A stretch of DNA of 64,000 nt from Planctomycetota bacterium (GTDB lineage: Bacteria > Planctomycetota > B15-G4 > SIAN01). The stretch lies in contig JANQQL010000033.1 in the NCBI GenBank assembly GCA_028289345.1, positions 1,054,001-1,118,000 of the forward strand, given 5' to 3'. Positions 1-7,716 of the stretch are shown here, in pieces. A program made the translations under genes and the position numbers. The first letter of the stretch is position 1. Each line of letters begins with the position of its first letter. A model generated the notes under the pieces. That model was not told where the DNA came from. It ran no database searches and saw only the letters and a program-made list of their open reading frames with translations.

Positions 1-1429
1 CTCCGAGGATGATCACCAAGGAGTCTCGCTCGAGCTGCTCGACGAAGCCGATGGAGGTTTCCAGGCTGTAGTCGATGGACTCCAGGTAGGCCTCTTCCAC
101 TTCCGGGTGGCCGACATAGTTTCCCCAGTGGATGTCGTATTGAAGTCGCGGGGTGGCGTAGGCCGTGGCATCGGAGGCGTCGTTCCAGTCCGCGACGTAG
201 GGAGGAATCATGGAAAACGGCGCGTGACTGGTGACGGAGATGTACTGCACGAACACTGGCGTCTCGCTCGGACGGGTGATTTGCTGCAGGACATGGGCCA
301 GAGCAAATTGATCGGGCATTTCGCCCCAGGGGTAAGTCACGCCGTCGTAGCCCAACGCCCGCTGAAACACGTCGTCGGTGAATCCGAAGAACTTGCCTTC
401 GGGCCACTCTTCGGGCATCGCCGGCTGTACGTTGTAGGTTCGGTAACCCGCCTCTTGGAAAAACTTCGGAAGCGCCTTCAACGAAGAGGCGAGGACCCTC
501 TCGAACATCCAACGATTGTCAACAGAGACCCCGGTCAACAGTTCTGCATGGGCAAGGGACGACGCGCCCCCGCTGATCGACGGGTAGAAGTACCCGGACC
601 CAACGCGAAATCCGGCATTGGAAAGCTTCGCTTCCAGAGGCGCCGCCCACTCTTCAAAACGCAACCGAGTCCCCGGGGAACGCAGTAGCGTGGCCCCGTA
701 GGACTCCAAGAACAGGACGTAGACATCGACGTTGCCAAGACGGGACAAGTTGGTCGGGGTTCCCGCGAGTTGCTGTTCGGCTTGCTCCGCCCGAATGCGG
801 AATGTCTCGTTCAGATTCCAGGCTTCCCAAACCCCTTCACTCTGCCGCACCAACTCGGCCAACATGGAGGGTCGTACCAGCGCGCTGTCCCGATCCCGGG
901 CCAGTCGCTCGATCCCCCAAGCGCCGCCAACCACGACACTGAAAATCACGAAACCGGCAACGAAACGGCGAGAGACCGCCGCGGACAACGCCCCGCCGAC
1001 ACAGCGGCACACCACGAAATAGACCAACCCCAGGACCAGCAACGTCCCGAGTCCCATGGCCAGCTGCACCGGCAACGAATAGGTGTGGGTGAGAAGGTGA
1101 ATGAGTCCGGGCACCATGGTCGAGTCCATGACCAACTCGAACTCTTTGCCATAGAAAACCGGCATCAGGGTCTTGCCAAAACGCAACAAGGGAAGGAACA
1201 AGAGCACCACGGTCAGTCCGTGAGACAACAAGAACCCGGCCCGACCACGCCAAGACGCCACCACCAGGCCCGCGCTCAGCAGCAGAAGCCAATCGGGCTG
1301 GAATCTCAGCCAAGCTCCGGCCAGGGAAAGGTTCTCCCACGGGAACGGAGCAGCAAGAAGCGCGTGAAGGGCGAGCAATGCCAGGGCCGCGCGGCCCGGC
1401 TTCCAATCCCGCGCCCGCGATTCGCTCAT
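1..1429 (-). CDS. LTA-synthase-like sulfatase-fold membrane protein (3' end cut by window edge)
   Basis: The gene runs off the left edge, so the C-terminal part is missing; about 476 residues are visible. The ATG (1429) overlaps the stop of the upstream methyltransferase as ATGA. Five hydrophobic segments fill the first 170 or so residues, followed by an extracytoplasmic alkaline-phosphatase/sulfatase fold: a metal-site strand 'VYVLFLESYG', then 'SISGGASSLAHAELLTG', the region where this superfamily keeps its Ser/Thr/formylglycine nucleophile, then 'QYISVTSHAPF'. Five membrane helices plus a sulfatase domain is the architecture of lipoteichoic-acid synthases and phosphoglycerol or phosphoethanolamine transferases. 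By family it should transfer a phospho-head group from a lipid to an envelope glycan or lipid. The neighbouring CDP-alcohol phosphatidyltransferase could provide the donor lipid; that link is inferred. The exact substrate cannot be told. Confidence 0.8.
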   Translation of the reverse strand, partial: MSESRARDWKPGRAALALLALHALLAAPFPWENLSLAGAWLRFQPDWLLLLSAGLVVASWRGRAGFLLSHGLTVVLLFLPLLRFGKTLMPVFYGKEFELVMDSTMVPGLIHLLTHTYSLPVQLAMGLGTLLVLGLVYFVVCRCVGGALSAAVSRRFVAGFVIFSVVVGGAWGIERLARDRDSALVRPSMLAELVRQSEGVWEAWNLNETFRIRAEQAEQQLAGTPTNLSRLGNVDVYVLFLESYGATLLRSPGTRLRFEEWAAPLEAKLSNAGFRVGSGYFYPSISGGASSLAHAELLTGVSVDNRWMFERVLASSLKALPKFFQEAGYRTYNVQPAMPEEWPEGKFFGFTDDVFQRALGYDGVTYPWGEMPDQFALAHVLQQITRPSETPVFVQYISVTSHAPFSMIPPYVADWNDASDATAYATPRLQYDIHWGNYVGHPEVEEAYLESIDYSLETSIGFVEQLERDSLVIILG

Positions 1430-2298
1430 GGATTCAGCGAGCCGGAAGGCCGAGCAACGATCAAGACGTAGCGCATGGTGTCCGCGGCGTAGAGTTGTTC
1501 CAACGCCATCCCCCCCGCAAACGCGTCCAGAATGCGCCGGCCGGCACGGGAAGGCGTCCATCGTTTCCAGCGTTCGATGCGCTCCGAGGAGCGAGTCAGC
1601 GGTTCCGGGTCACCATGGGGCACCTGCGCCGTCAAATCGATTTCCTCCATGACTTCCAGAGAAGCTCCTGCCAACGCCCGGTGGTAATCCTCCCGAGTGT
1701 GCAGGCTCTGAGTACTCCAAGCCTGGAGAAGCTGTCGAGCTTCCGGCCTTTGCCGAACCTGAGAATCCGTGGCCATGTCTTCCAACAACATCAGGGTGGA
1801 TCCCGCCGTCATTGAGCGCCGCAGGTTGGTCATGGTATGCGAGATCTCGGGAGCGTGAAACAAGGACTCGACGGAAACCACCACGTCGTAGTGGCCATCG
1901 ATCGGCTGGTCATAACTTTGAGTGCGAAAATCGCAGCGGTCGGCCAGCCCGAGTTGTCGAGCCTGCTCGTTTGCCCGGGCAAGTTGATAACCCGACAGGG
2001 AAAGCCCGACGAACTCTCCAGATCGCTGGCGCGCCCAGCTGAAAATCGTGGCGCCGAATCCACAGCCGATGTCCAGGACCTTGGGTCGCGCGGGCCACGA
2101 GACCCACTGCAACAACCAGCCGTGAAGTGCCGCGGTTCCTGCAGCAGGACCTCCCTTGGATGAGTCCGGCGCATTCAACCGTTTGTGGAGTTCCAAACCG
2201 GCGCCCGGGGAGGGACGGCTCCAGCGTCGTCTCCACCATTGGAAGCGAGACAGACTGTCGTAAAGCCCGGTCAGTTCTCGTTCTGAGACTTCGGCCAT
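1426..2298 (-). CDS. class I SAM-dependent methyltransferase
   Basis: A 290-residue Rossmann-fold methyltransferase. The glycine-rich SAM loop is 'VLDIGCGFGATIFSW' near residue 75, followed by an acidic-loop region and 'YDVVVSVESLFHAPE', which resembles motif IV of small-molecule methyltransferases of the UbiE/sarcosine type. The ATG at 2298 lies 28 bases inside the upstream methyltransferase gene; longer reading-frame starts would overlap it much more and look out of frame with any homology. Its stop overlaps the next ATG (ATGA). It belongs to a five-gene minus-strand run of lipid and methylation functions. The C-terminal half is Arg-rich and has no recognised second domain. The substrate is unknown; a small molecule or lipid is more likely than nucleic acid. 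Confidence 0.85.
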   Translation of the reverse strand: MAEVSERELTGLYDSLSRFQWWRRRWSRPSPGAGLELHKRLNAPDSSKGGPAAGTAALHGWLLQWVSWPARPKVLDIGCGFGATIFSWARQRSGEFVGLSLSGYQLARANEQARQLGLADRCDFRTQSYDQPIDGHYDVVVSVESLFHAPEISHTMTNLRRSMTAGSTLMLLEDMATDSQVRQRPEARQLLQAWSTQSLHTREDYHRALAGASLEVMEEIDLTAQVPHGDPEPLTRSSERIERWKRWTPSRAGRRILDAFAGGMALEQLYAADTMRYVLIVARPSGSLNP

Positions 2299-3041
2299 GA
2301 AGACGCGCCGCTCTTGCGCAGGATGAAGATGAACTCGTTCGCATAGCGCAACGGCAGCAAGGGGCGCGCGATCGGTTCCGGACGAGACATGTCGTGGGCC
2401 CGAAACCCTCGCAGCGCCCTGCGCAGCTTTTGTCGGAACCACTGGTCGATGTAGACGCCATCCACTTCGTAGCCAGTCTGCTGGAACAGCTCGATCCAAC
2501 CTTCCAGAGAGGCCGCGTCTTGGTGCCCCTGATGGTTTTGTTGACGAAGCCAGCGGCGCCACACAGTCCAGACCAAGGTCGCGGAGTTGCGCACCATGAA
2601 ACAGAATCGCGCGTCGCGAGCGGCGACTCGATGAATCTCGCGCAACGCCTTTTCCCGATCGAAGAATCGTTCGATCGAACCAAGGCAAGTCACGAAATCA
2701 AACGTCCCGTCCGCAAACTCCAACTGCTGCGCGTTGCCTTCTTTGACCTCCGCGGCTGGCACATAGCGCTTGGCCAAGGAGATCGCTTCCTTGGAGAGGT
2801 CGACTCCGGTGGGTTCGAGCTTCTTGTCCAAAGCAGCCCGGAGTAACAAGCCGGGACCGCAGGCCACATCGAGCAGCTTAGAACCCGGCGTCACCCCCAA
2901 CAGCTGAAGGAAGATCGGATAGGCATGCTGCGGTCGCAGGTAGCCGAAGCCCTTCTCCACGTAGGTGCGGTTGAACCACTGCGCAACGTCACGCTGGCTC
3001 GCATCCGGAGAGAGTTCGGAGGTGGTGGAAGAAGTTCCCAT
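2271..3041 (-). CDS. class I SAM-dependent methyltransferase
   Basis: A 256-residue methyltransferase of the Methyltransf_11/UbiE type. SAM-binding motif I is 'LLDVACGPGLLLRAAL' (about residues 58-73), the acidic residue after strand 2 is in 'PTGVDLSKEAISLA', and motif IV is 'FDFVTCLGSIERF'. The ATG at 3041 is chosen over an in-frame TTG two codons upstream because it follows the upstream TGA by two bases. It is one of two adjacent but dissimilar methyltransferases, which suggests successive methylations in one pathway or a duplication that has long since diverged. The C-terminal third (WRRWLRQ... RQKLRRALRGF) is basic, compatible with a membrane-surface lipid substrate; that is inference. 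Confidence 0.85.
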   Translation of the reverse strand: MGTSSTTSELSPDASQRDVAQWFNRTYVEKGFGYLRPQHAYPIFLQLLGVTPGSKLLDVACGPGLLLRAALDKKLEPTGVDLSKEAISLAKRYVPAAEVKEGNAQQLEFADGTFDFVTCLGSIERFFDREKALREIHRVAARDARFCFMVRNSATLVWTVWRRWLRQQNHQGHQDAASLEGWIELFQQTGYEVDGVYIDQWFRQKLRRALRGFRAHDMSRPEPIARPLLPLRYANEFIFILRKSGASSWPKSQNEN

Positions 3042-3043
3042 GG

Positions 3044-3718
3044 TCAAAAAACCAGATAGCGCGGGACTCGGTCGAAGTACTCACGGTATCCCGAACCGAG
3101 CGTTTCGAGAAGATAGCTCTCTTCCATGAGTACCCTCTGGTGCATGTTCAGCACGTAGGGAAAGAACCCCAGGAACAGCAAGATGCATGGAAAAAGGAAA
3201 CAGATTCCCAAGTAGAACGAGTACATGCCGACCAGACCCGGGTTGCGCGAGAATGCGAAGAACCCACGGGGCCGGGTGATGCCCGCTCCTCCCTTCTTGG
3301 AAGGACGGAGCTGCAACACCGACAGGAAGGTGAGCAGTCGGCCTGCCACCACCAGAGTGATCCCGAGAACCGGGATTCTCCAGTTCGGCAGCGGGCCGAG
3401 GAAGTCCAGGATCTTGGGCCAAGGAAGGGCCACCAGCGGGATCAGGAACAACAGGACGCCGAACGCCGTGGGCAAAAAGAAGCGCACAAACTTGATCAGC
3501 GCCGATCGAGAACGAGCCTGGGAAAGGGCGTCGGAACTCCGCGGATCGGCTCCGGGTCCTTCCGAAGACGCGGTGGCATCGCGGTGGCCGTCGTTGCCAT
3601 CACCCTCCGCCTTGAAGAACAACTGGTACGTCGAGGCTTCGCTGGGAATGGGGAAGACCACCAACTCCAGGATCAGAGTGCCGTAGGCCGCCAGCACCAC
3701 GAAATCGGAGACGTCCAT
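3044..3718 (-). CDS. isoprenylcysteine carboxyl methyltransferase-like membrane protein
   Basis: A 224-residue integral membrane protein with a hydrophobic N-terminal segment, a polar loop at about residues 40-70 and four further hydrophobic stretches. The C-terminal part carries the ICMT/PEMT signature: 'FAFSRNPGLVGMYSF' followed by a long helix and 'GSGYREYFDRVPRYL'. Bacterial members of this family methylate membrane-embedded substrates, but most are uncharacterised. The ATG abuts the stop of the CDP-alcohol phosphatidyltransferase gene with no gap, so the two are almost certainly cotranslated. Together with two soluble methyltransferases in the same run this gives three methyltransferase-type genes in a row. 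Family-level call is firm; the substrate is unknown. Confidence 0.8.
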   Translation of the reverse strand: MDVSDFVVLAAYGTLILELVVFPIPSEASTYQLFFKAEGDGNDGHRDATASSEGPGADPRSSDALSQARSRSALIKFVRFFLPTAFGVLLFLIPLVALPWPKILDFLGPLPNWRIPVLGITLVVAGRLLTFLSVLQLRPSKKGGAGITRPRGFFAFSRNPGLVGMYSFYLGICFLFPCILLFLGFFPYVLNMHQRVLMEESYLLETLGSGYREYFDRVPRYLVF

Positions 3719-4429
3719 TCAAGATCCCGCCGGTGAAACGCCACGGCGGCGCTGCCGTGCCAAGTAGATCGCATCGCTCCCGAACGAGTATCCCAGAGCG
3801 ACCACGGAAACCCAAGTCGCCGCGGTTTTCACCGGGGCCGGGGAAAAGGGAGCCAGCACGACCAGCAGCAAGATCATCACCGTCGCGCAAATGATGCGCC
3901 CTCGCTGGCTTCCCTTGCCGCGAGGCTTCGGGTCGTGGAGCGGACATCCAAGGAGGCGCAGAAAGAACAAATAGGCGTAGCGAAACCCGGGGAGCATCAG
4001 GAGCACGACCGAGGCCCCCCCGTGCAATATTCCCGCGGCTGCCAGCCCGAGGGTAGTCATCTGGTCGGCTTCCATGTCCAAGATCGCGCCGGCTTCGGAA
4101 CCTCCCCAGCGACGAGCGCACCAACCGTCGAACAGGTCCGAGACGATCACCAGGATCATCCCGCTCCACAACCAGAGTCCGATGCCGCGGTGCCAAAACA
4201 CCAAGAACAAGAGGACCATCAAACCCAAGAAACGGGCGGCGGTGACCGCATCGGCCAGAGTGGAGCCAGCGCCGAGGATGCGCCACAAGAGAACGTAGGA
4301 ACCGAACATGGCGAAGACGATGAACGCCAGGATGCCGGGGATGGCTGGATCCGTTGCCAGCAGCAACAGCGTGGGTAACCACACCACTGCTTGGGCGAGC
4401 AACCATCGATGGAGCAAGGGAACAGACAT
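3719..4429 (-). CDS. CDP-alcohol phosphatidyltransferase family protein
   Basis: A 236-residue polytopic membrane enzyme. The CDP-alcohol phosphotransferase motif is visible at about residues 97-122: 'DLFDGWCARRWGGSEAG' followed by 'AILDMEAD', with all four catalytic/metal aspartates. The spacer between AR and the second glycine is seven residues rather than the usual eight. Such enzymes displace CMP from a CDP-activated lipid or alcohol to make phospholipid head groups or related lipids. The ATG at 4429 is preferred to an upstream GTG (4486) because it puts the first hydrophobic helix (LLHRWLLAQAVVWL) near the N-terminus. It is the first gene of the minus-strand run and is divergent from the pterin-type operon. 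Confidence 0.85.
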   Translation of the reverse strand: MSVPLLHRWLLAQAVVWLPTLLLLATDPAIPGILAFIVFAMFGSYVLLWRILGAGSTLADAVTAARFLGLMVLLFLVFWHRGIGLWLWSGMILVIVSDLFDGWCARRWGGSEAGAILDMEADQMTTLGLAAAGILHGGASVVLLMLPGFRYAYLFFLRLLGCPLHDPKPRGKGSQRGRIICATVMILLLVVLAPFSPAPVKTAATWVSVVALGYSFGSDAIYLARQRRRGVSPAGS

Positions 4430-4504
4430 CGGAGTCGACCTTCGTGGGGACCGACCGGGAGGCCTCTCCTTCGCAAACGTCGCCACACCCCCGTGTCACC
4501 AGGC

Positions 4505-4520
4505 GGGATATAGTATAGCC
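4505..4520. promoter_or_regulatory. possible divergent -10 region (TATAGTATA)
   Basis: The 155-base space between the divergent genes contains an AT-rich patch, TATAGTATA at 4509-4517, in otherwise very GC-rich DNA. It offers a TATAGT box on the plus strand and a TATACT box on the minus strand. No convincing -35 hexamer is present on either side, so this is only a candidate for the shared promoter. Confidence 0.3.
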
Positions 4521-4584
4521 CTCCCCCACCGAAGCCGACGACTTGGCAAGTCGAACAGGAAAGGATCTCTCAACGGGCGACCTC

Positions 4585-5580
4585 ATGACGGAGATCACGA
4601 CGCAAGCGTACTGGGTGATCGAACCGGGCCGGGGGGAGTTGCGGACCGAATCGGTCTCGGCCGAAGGAGCTCCCGACACGTGTTTGATCCGAGCGATCCA
4701 CGGCGCGGTCAGCCTGGGCACCGAGCGGCTGGTTGGCTTGGGCAAAGTTCCGGCGTCTTGCCAGTCCGACATGGCCTGCCAATACATGGCCGGGCACTTT
4801 TCCTTGCCGATCAAGTACGGCTACCACTTGGTCGGTCGAATCGAAGAAGGCGAGCACTCGGGCAAGCATGGATTCGTGATGCATCCTCACCAAGGCGTGG
4901 CCCGAGTTCGAGAGCGCGATGTGGTGATCCTGCCAGAATCGCTACCCCGGATTCGCGCCACCTTGATTCCCAACCTGGAAACGGCCTTGAACGCCGTTTG
5001 GGATGCCGAAGTCGAAGGCCAAGAGCCGTCCACCCCTCTCGTCATCTGGGGAGCGGGAATCGTCGGACTCCTGGTGGCCTACGTGCTCGAGCGCCAGGGA
5101 TTCGAGTCTGTCGAGGTGGTGGAGGCGACCGCTCCGCGACGAGACTTCGCCAACTCGCTGCCCTGGATCGGCACCGTCCGGGAGCCACGAGAGGTTTCCT
5201 CCGGGCGTTACGGCAAGGCCTTCCACTGCACCGGATCGCCGGCTGCCCTGCAAGGGGCGCTCGATTCGGTCGGCTTCGAAGGGACGGTGATCGAGATGTC
5301 GTGGTTCGGAGACCAAACGGTCCCTCTCCGCCTTGGCACCGACTTCCACTCCCAACGCAAACAAATCCGCGCGTCTCAAGTCGGGACGGTCGCCCCTTCC
5401 CGGCGAGGTTCCCATGGTCCCCGGGAACGACTGGACGTGGTGCTCGAGTTGTTGGACGATGCAGACCTGGATCTCCTGCTCGGATCCCCCCTCAACTTCC
5501 CCGACCTGCCGAACTGGATGAGCCAGCTGTACGCCAACGAAGCCTCGTTCCCCGCCCCGATCATCGAGTACGGCGAGTGA
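4585..5580 (+). CDS. zinc-binding-dehydrogenase-like (MDR) oxidoreductase
   Basis: A 331-residue medium-chain dehydrogenase/reductase. The N-terminal GroES-like half contains 'SLGTERLVGLGKVP' and 'YGYHLVGRI'; the nucleotide-binding half has 'VIWGAGIVGLLVAYVLE', a GxGxxG Rossmann loop, and 'KAFHCTGSPAALQGAL'. The cysteine clusters for the structural zinc are not evident, so it may be zinc-free like quinone reductases. It resembles BchC and the dehydrogenases that accompany pterin-synthase genes. The ATG at 4585 is preferred to a TTG 14 codons upstream. It leads a three-gene plus-strand operon with the pterin-synthase-like gene 37 bases downstream, and by inference reduces or oxidises a side chain on the pterin or pyrimidine product. 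Confidence 0.85.
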   Translation: MTEITTQAYWVIEPGRGELRTESVSAEGAPDTCLIRAIHGAVSLGTERLVGLGKVPASCQSDMACQYMAGHFSLPIKYGYHLVGRIEEGEHSGKHGFVMHPHQGVARVRERDVVILPESLPRIRATLIPNLETALNAVWDAEVEGQEPSTPLVIWGAGIVGLLVAYVLERQGFESVEVVEATAPRRDFANSLPWIGTVREPREVSSGRYGKAFHCTGSPAALQGALDSVGFEGTVIEMSWFGDQTVPLRLGTDFHSQRKQIRASQVGTVAPSRRGSHGPRERLDVVLELLDDADLDLLLGSPLNFPDLPNWMSQLYANEASFPAPIIEYGE

Positions 5581-5617
5581 TCGAGTCCGGCGAAGCCAGT
5601 CTCTGAGAGGAGCGCCT

Positions 5618-5995
5618 ATGTTCACCGTGGCTGTGAAGGACCACATCATGATCGCCCATGGCTTCCGCGGGGAAGTCTTCGGTCCGGCTCAGCGTCTGCA
5701 CGGCGCCACCTTCGTCATCACCACCGAGTATCAAAGCAAAGAACTCGACGAAAACGGCATCGTCCTCGACATCGGCAAAGCGCACCAAGTGCTCGAAGAG
5801 GTCTTGGCACCACTTCGTTATCAGAATCTGGATGAACTTCCCCAGTTCGCGGGAAAGAACACCACCACCGAGTTCCTGGCCCAACACGTCCATCAGGAAA
5901 TCGCAAGCCGCGTGCGATCTTCCTTCCAGGGCAGCTTGCGAGTGGTCCTCGAAGAGAGCCACGTCGCATGGGGTAGCTTCGAAGCCCCGGTCTGA
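5618..5995 (+). CDS. 6-pyruvoyl/6-carboxytetrahydropterin synthase-like protein
   Basis: A 125-residue T-fold protein of the PTPS/QueD family, with GAGAGG ideally placed before ATG 5618. The first zinc His sits in 'MIAHGFRG' (residue 14) and the second in 'RLHGATF' (residue 29). Normal members have HGH there; here the third ligand is Ala, and the catalytic Cys just upstream is missing ('FGPAQ'). The rest of the fold is kept: 'GIVLDIGKAH', 'YQNLDELP', 'NTTTEFLAQHV' and the terminal 'LEESHVAWGSF'. The protein therefore probably does not run the ordinary PTPS or QueD reaction. Its position between an MDR oxidoreductase and a glycosyltransferase-GTP cyclohydrolase fusion argues for a dedicated pterin-like metabolite. 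Confidence 0.85.
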   Translation: MFTVAVKDHIMIAHGFRGEVFGPAQRLHGATFVITTEYQSKELDENGIVLDIGKAHQVLEEVLAPLRYQNLDELPQFAGKNTTTEFLAQHVHQEIASRVRSSFQGSLRVVLEESHVAWGSFEAPV

Positions 5996-6009
5996 GCGGC
6001 GGAGATCCA

Positions 6010-7665
6010 ATGATCTTTCTTTTACAACCTCCTCGACAGCACCGGCGAATCAGCGGTGGCTATCGCTACAACTCAGAACTTGGCAAGCGCCTTCAAGCCG
6101 AACGTCGTGGTCGAGTGGTAGATATTCCCGCCGAGCGGCTGGCCCGAGAGCTACCCGTTCTCGCCGAAGACCACCCGGGTTGCGTCCTGGTCCTGGACAG
6201 CTTGTACATCGGCGCCTCCGAACCTCCCGAGGTGCTCGCGAACCTCGATGGGAGCGTGGAAACTCGATTGCTGCTGCACTACCTGCCGAGTCAAAACCCG
6301 CGTCTGAGTGAGGACGAACGAGAGCGAACTGCCGCACGGGAAGCCGCTTGGATCCATGCGGTGGACGGTGTCATTGCCACCTCGTTCCACACGGCCGCCG
6401 CCATCCGCGGCTTGCGCGAAGCCGAAGTGGCGCGCCCGGGGATGGAATCGCTGTTCCAGCACGCTCCGGCAACCCGGTCTCCCTCCGAAATCCTCACGGT
6501 GATCGCCATTGCCAACCTGATGCCGGAAAAAGGCCAGGAGGAAGTCGCTCGGGCGGTGGCCTCGAGTGGCGTGGAGTCGGCGCGACTCGTGTTGATCGGG
6601 GACGACAGCCTGGATCCGGAATACACCCGTGCGGTGGAAAAGGCGGCCCACGGGATTGACCTCGAGCACAAGGGCATCCTGGAACCGGAAGAAGTCTCTC
6701 GCGAGCTTCGCTCCGCGGACCTCTTCGTTTCCGCATCCGCCTACGAGTCCTACGGAATGGCGACTGCCGAGGCGGTCGCGTTGGGGGTTCCGGTGGTGAC
6801 TTACCGCACCGGAGAAGCCGATCATTGGATTCAGGACGGCGAGAACGGGTACCTGGTCGAGCCGCTCCGCTTCGAGGACCTGGCCAAGCGAGTGTCCCAG
6901 TTGTTGAAGGATCCCGTGCGACTCCGGTCCCTGCCGACCTGCCCCCCGCCGGCATTCCCGACGTGGGATGACACGTTTCTGCACTTCGTCTCCGCGTCTC
7001 AGAAACCACGGCGCAGCCACTCCGGGCCGGATCGCAGCGAAAGCGGCGTGCGGCTGTACTCCCATTGCGATCTCCCCACCGCCCACGGCGTCTTTCGCGT
7101 CGATGTCTATCGAGCAGAGAGCGAAGGCGAGTCGCTGCTGATCTCCATGGGCGATCTGTCCCATGGTCCGCCCCCCTTCGTCCGCGTTCACTCGGAATGC
7201 TTCACCGGGGAAGTCCTACACTCCTTGAAATGCGATTGCCGGGAGCAACTGCTCATGGCCATGCAAATCATTGGCGAGCGGCGCCGCGGGGCGATCGTCT
7301 ACCTGCGCCAAGAGGGACGAGGCATCGGCCTCGGCAACAAGATTCTGGCCTACGCCGAACAAGCCAAGGGTGCCGACACCGTGGAAGCCAACCACATTTT
7401 GGGCTTTCCCACCGACCTCCGCGACTTCTCCACAGCCGCCGCGATCCTCAAGGAGAAGCAGGCCATGCGCATCGAACTCAACACCAACAACCCGGACAAA
7501 ATCGAGTCTTTGAAAGCCCACGGCATCATCATCGAGCGAGTTCGCGCTTCGACTTCGGAGACCAATCCCCACAACGTGGACTACTTGAAGACCAAGTTCC
7601 AGTCCCTGGGTCACCTGGGTTTGGCCTCGTCCCTGGCACCGCCGGACGAGACTCCGGAGAAGTAG
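6010..7665 (+). CDS. GT4 glycosyltransferase fused to GTP cyclohydrolase II (RibA-like)
   Basis: A 551-residue fusion. Residues about 1-330 are a GT-B glycosyltransferase of family 4: 'VIAIANLMPEKGQEEVARAV' is the nucleotide-sugar domain start and 'YESYGMATAEAVALGVPVV' holds the EX7E motif. Residues about 345-540 are GTP cyclohydrolase II: 'RVHSECFTGEVLHSLKCDC' carries the three zinc cysteines, 'YLRQEGRGIGLGNKILAYA' the catalytic loop, 'GADTVEANHILGFPTDLRDF' and 'NTNNPDKIESLKAHGI' the GTP-binding parts. All key RibA residues look intact, so it should open the imidazole ring of GTP. A GT domain on the same chain suggests the ring-opened or pterin product is glycosylated directly. RBS GGAG precedes ATG 6010 by six bases. 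It ends the operon and faces the DUF4071 gene. Confidence 0.9.
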   Translation: MIFLLQPPRQHRRISGGYRYNSELGKRLQAERRGRVVDIPAERLARELPVLAEDHPGCVLVLDSLYIGASEPPEVLANLDGSVETRLLLHYLPSQNPRLSEDERERTAAREAAWIHAVDGVIATSFHTAAAIRGLREAEVARPGMESLFQHAPATRSPSEILTVIAIANLMPEKGQEEVARAVASSGVESARLVLIGDDSLDPEYTRAVEKAAHGIDLEHKGILEPEEVSRELRSADLFVSASAYESYGMATAEAVALGVPVVTYRTGEADHWIQDGENGYLVEPLRFEDLAKRVSQLLKDPVRLRSLPTCPPPAFPTWDDTFLHFVSASQKPRRSHSGPDRSESGVRLYSHCDLPTAHGVFRVDVYRAESEGESLLISMGDLSHGPPPFVRVHSECFTGEVLHSLKCDCREQLLMAMQIIGERRRGAIVYLRQEGRGIGLGNKILAYAEQAKGADTVEANHILGFPTDLRDFSTAAAILKEKQAMRIELNTNNPDKIESLKAHGIIIERVRASTSETNPHNVDYLKTKFQSLGHLGLASSLAPPDETPEK

Positions 7666-7716
7666 TCGCCCGATCGCCGAAAAGCGTCACCCAATCTGGC
7701 CCCACGCGGTTTCCGT

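Noticed and set aside
837-1471. Long open frames on both strands over the first 1.4 kb
   Set aside because: They are Arg/Gly/Gln-rich shadows of the partial LTA-synthase-like gene, whose frame gives five membrane helices and sulfatase motifs.
6151-7191. 346-codon minus-strand frame opposite the GT4-GTP cyclohydrolase gene
   Set aside because: Antisense shadow of a gene with clear catalytic motifs; the translation has no fold-like pattern.
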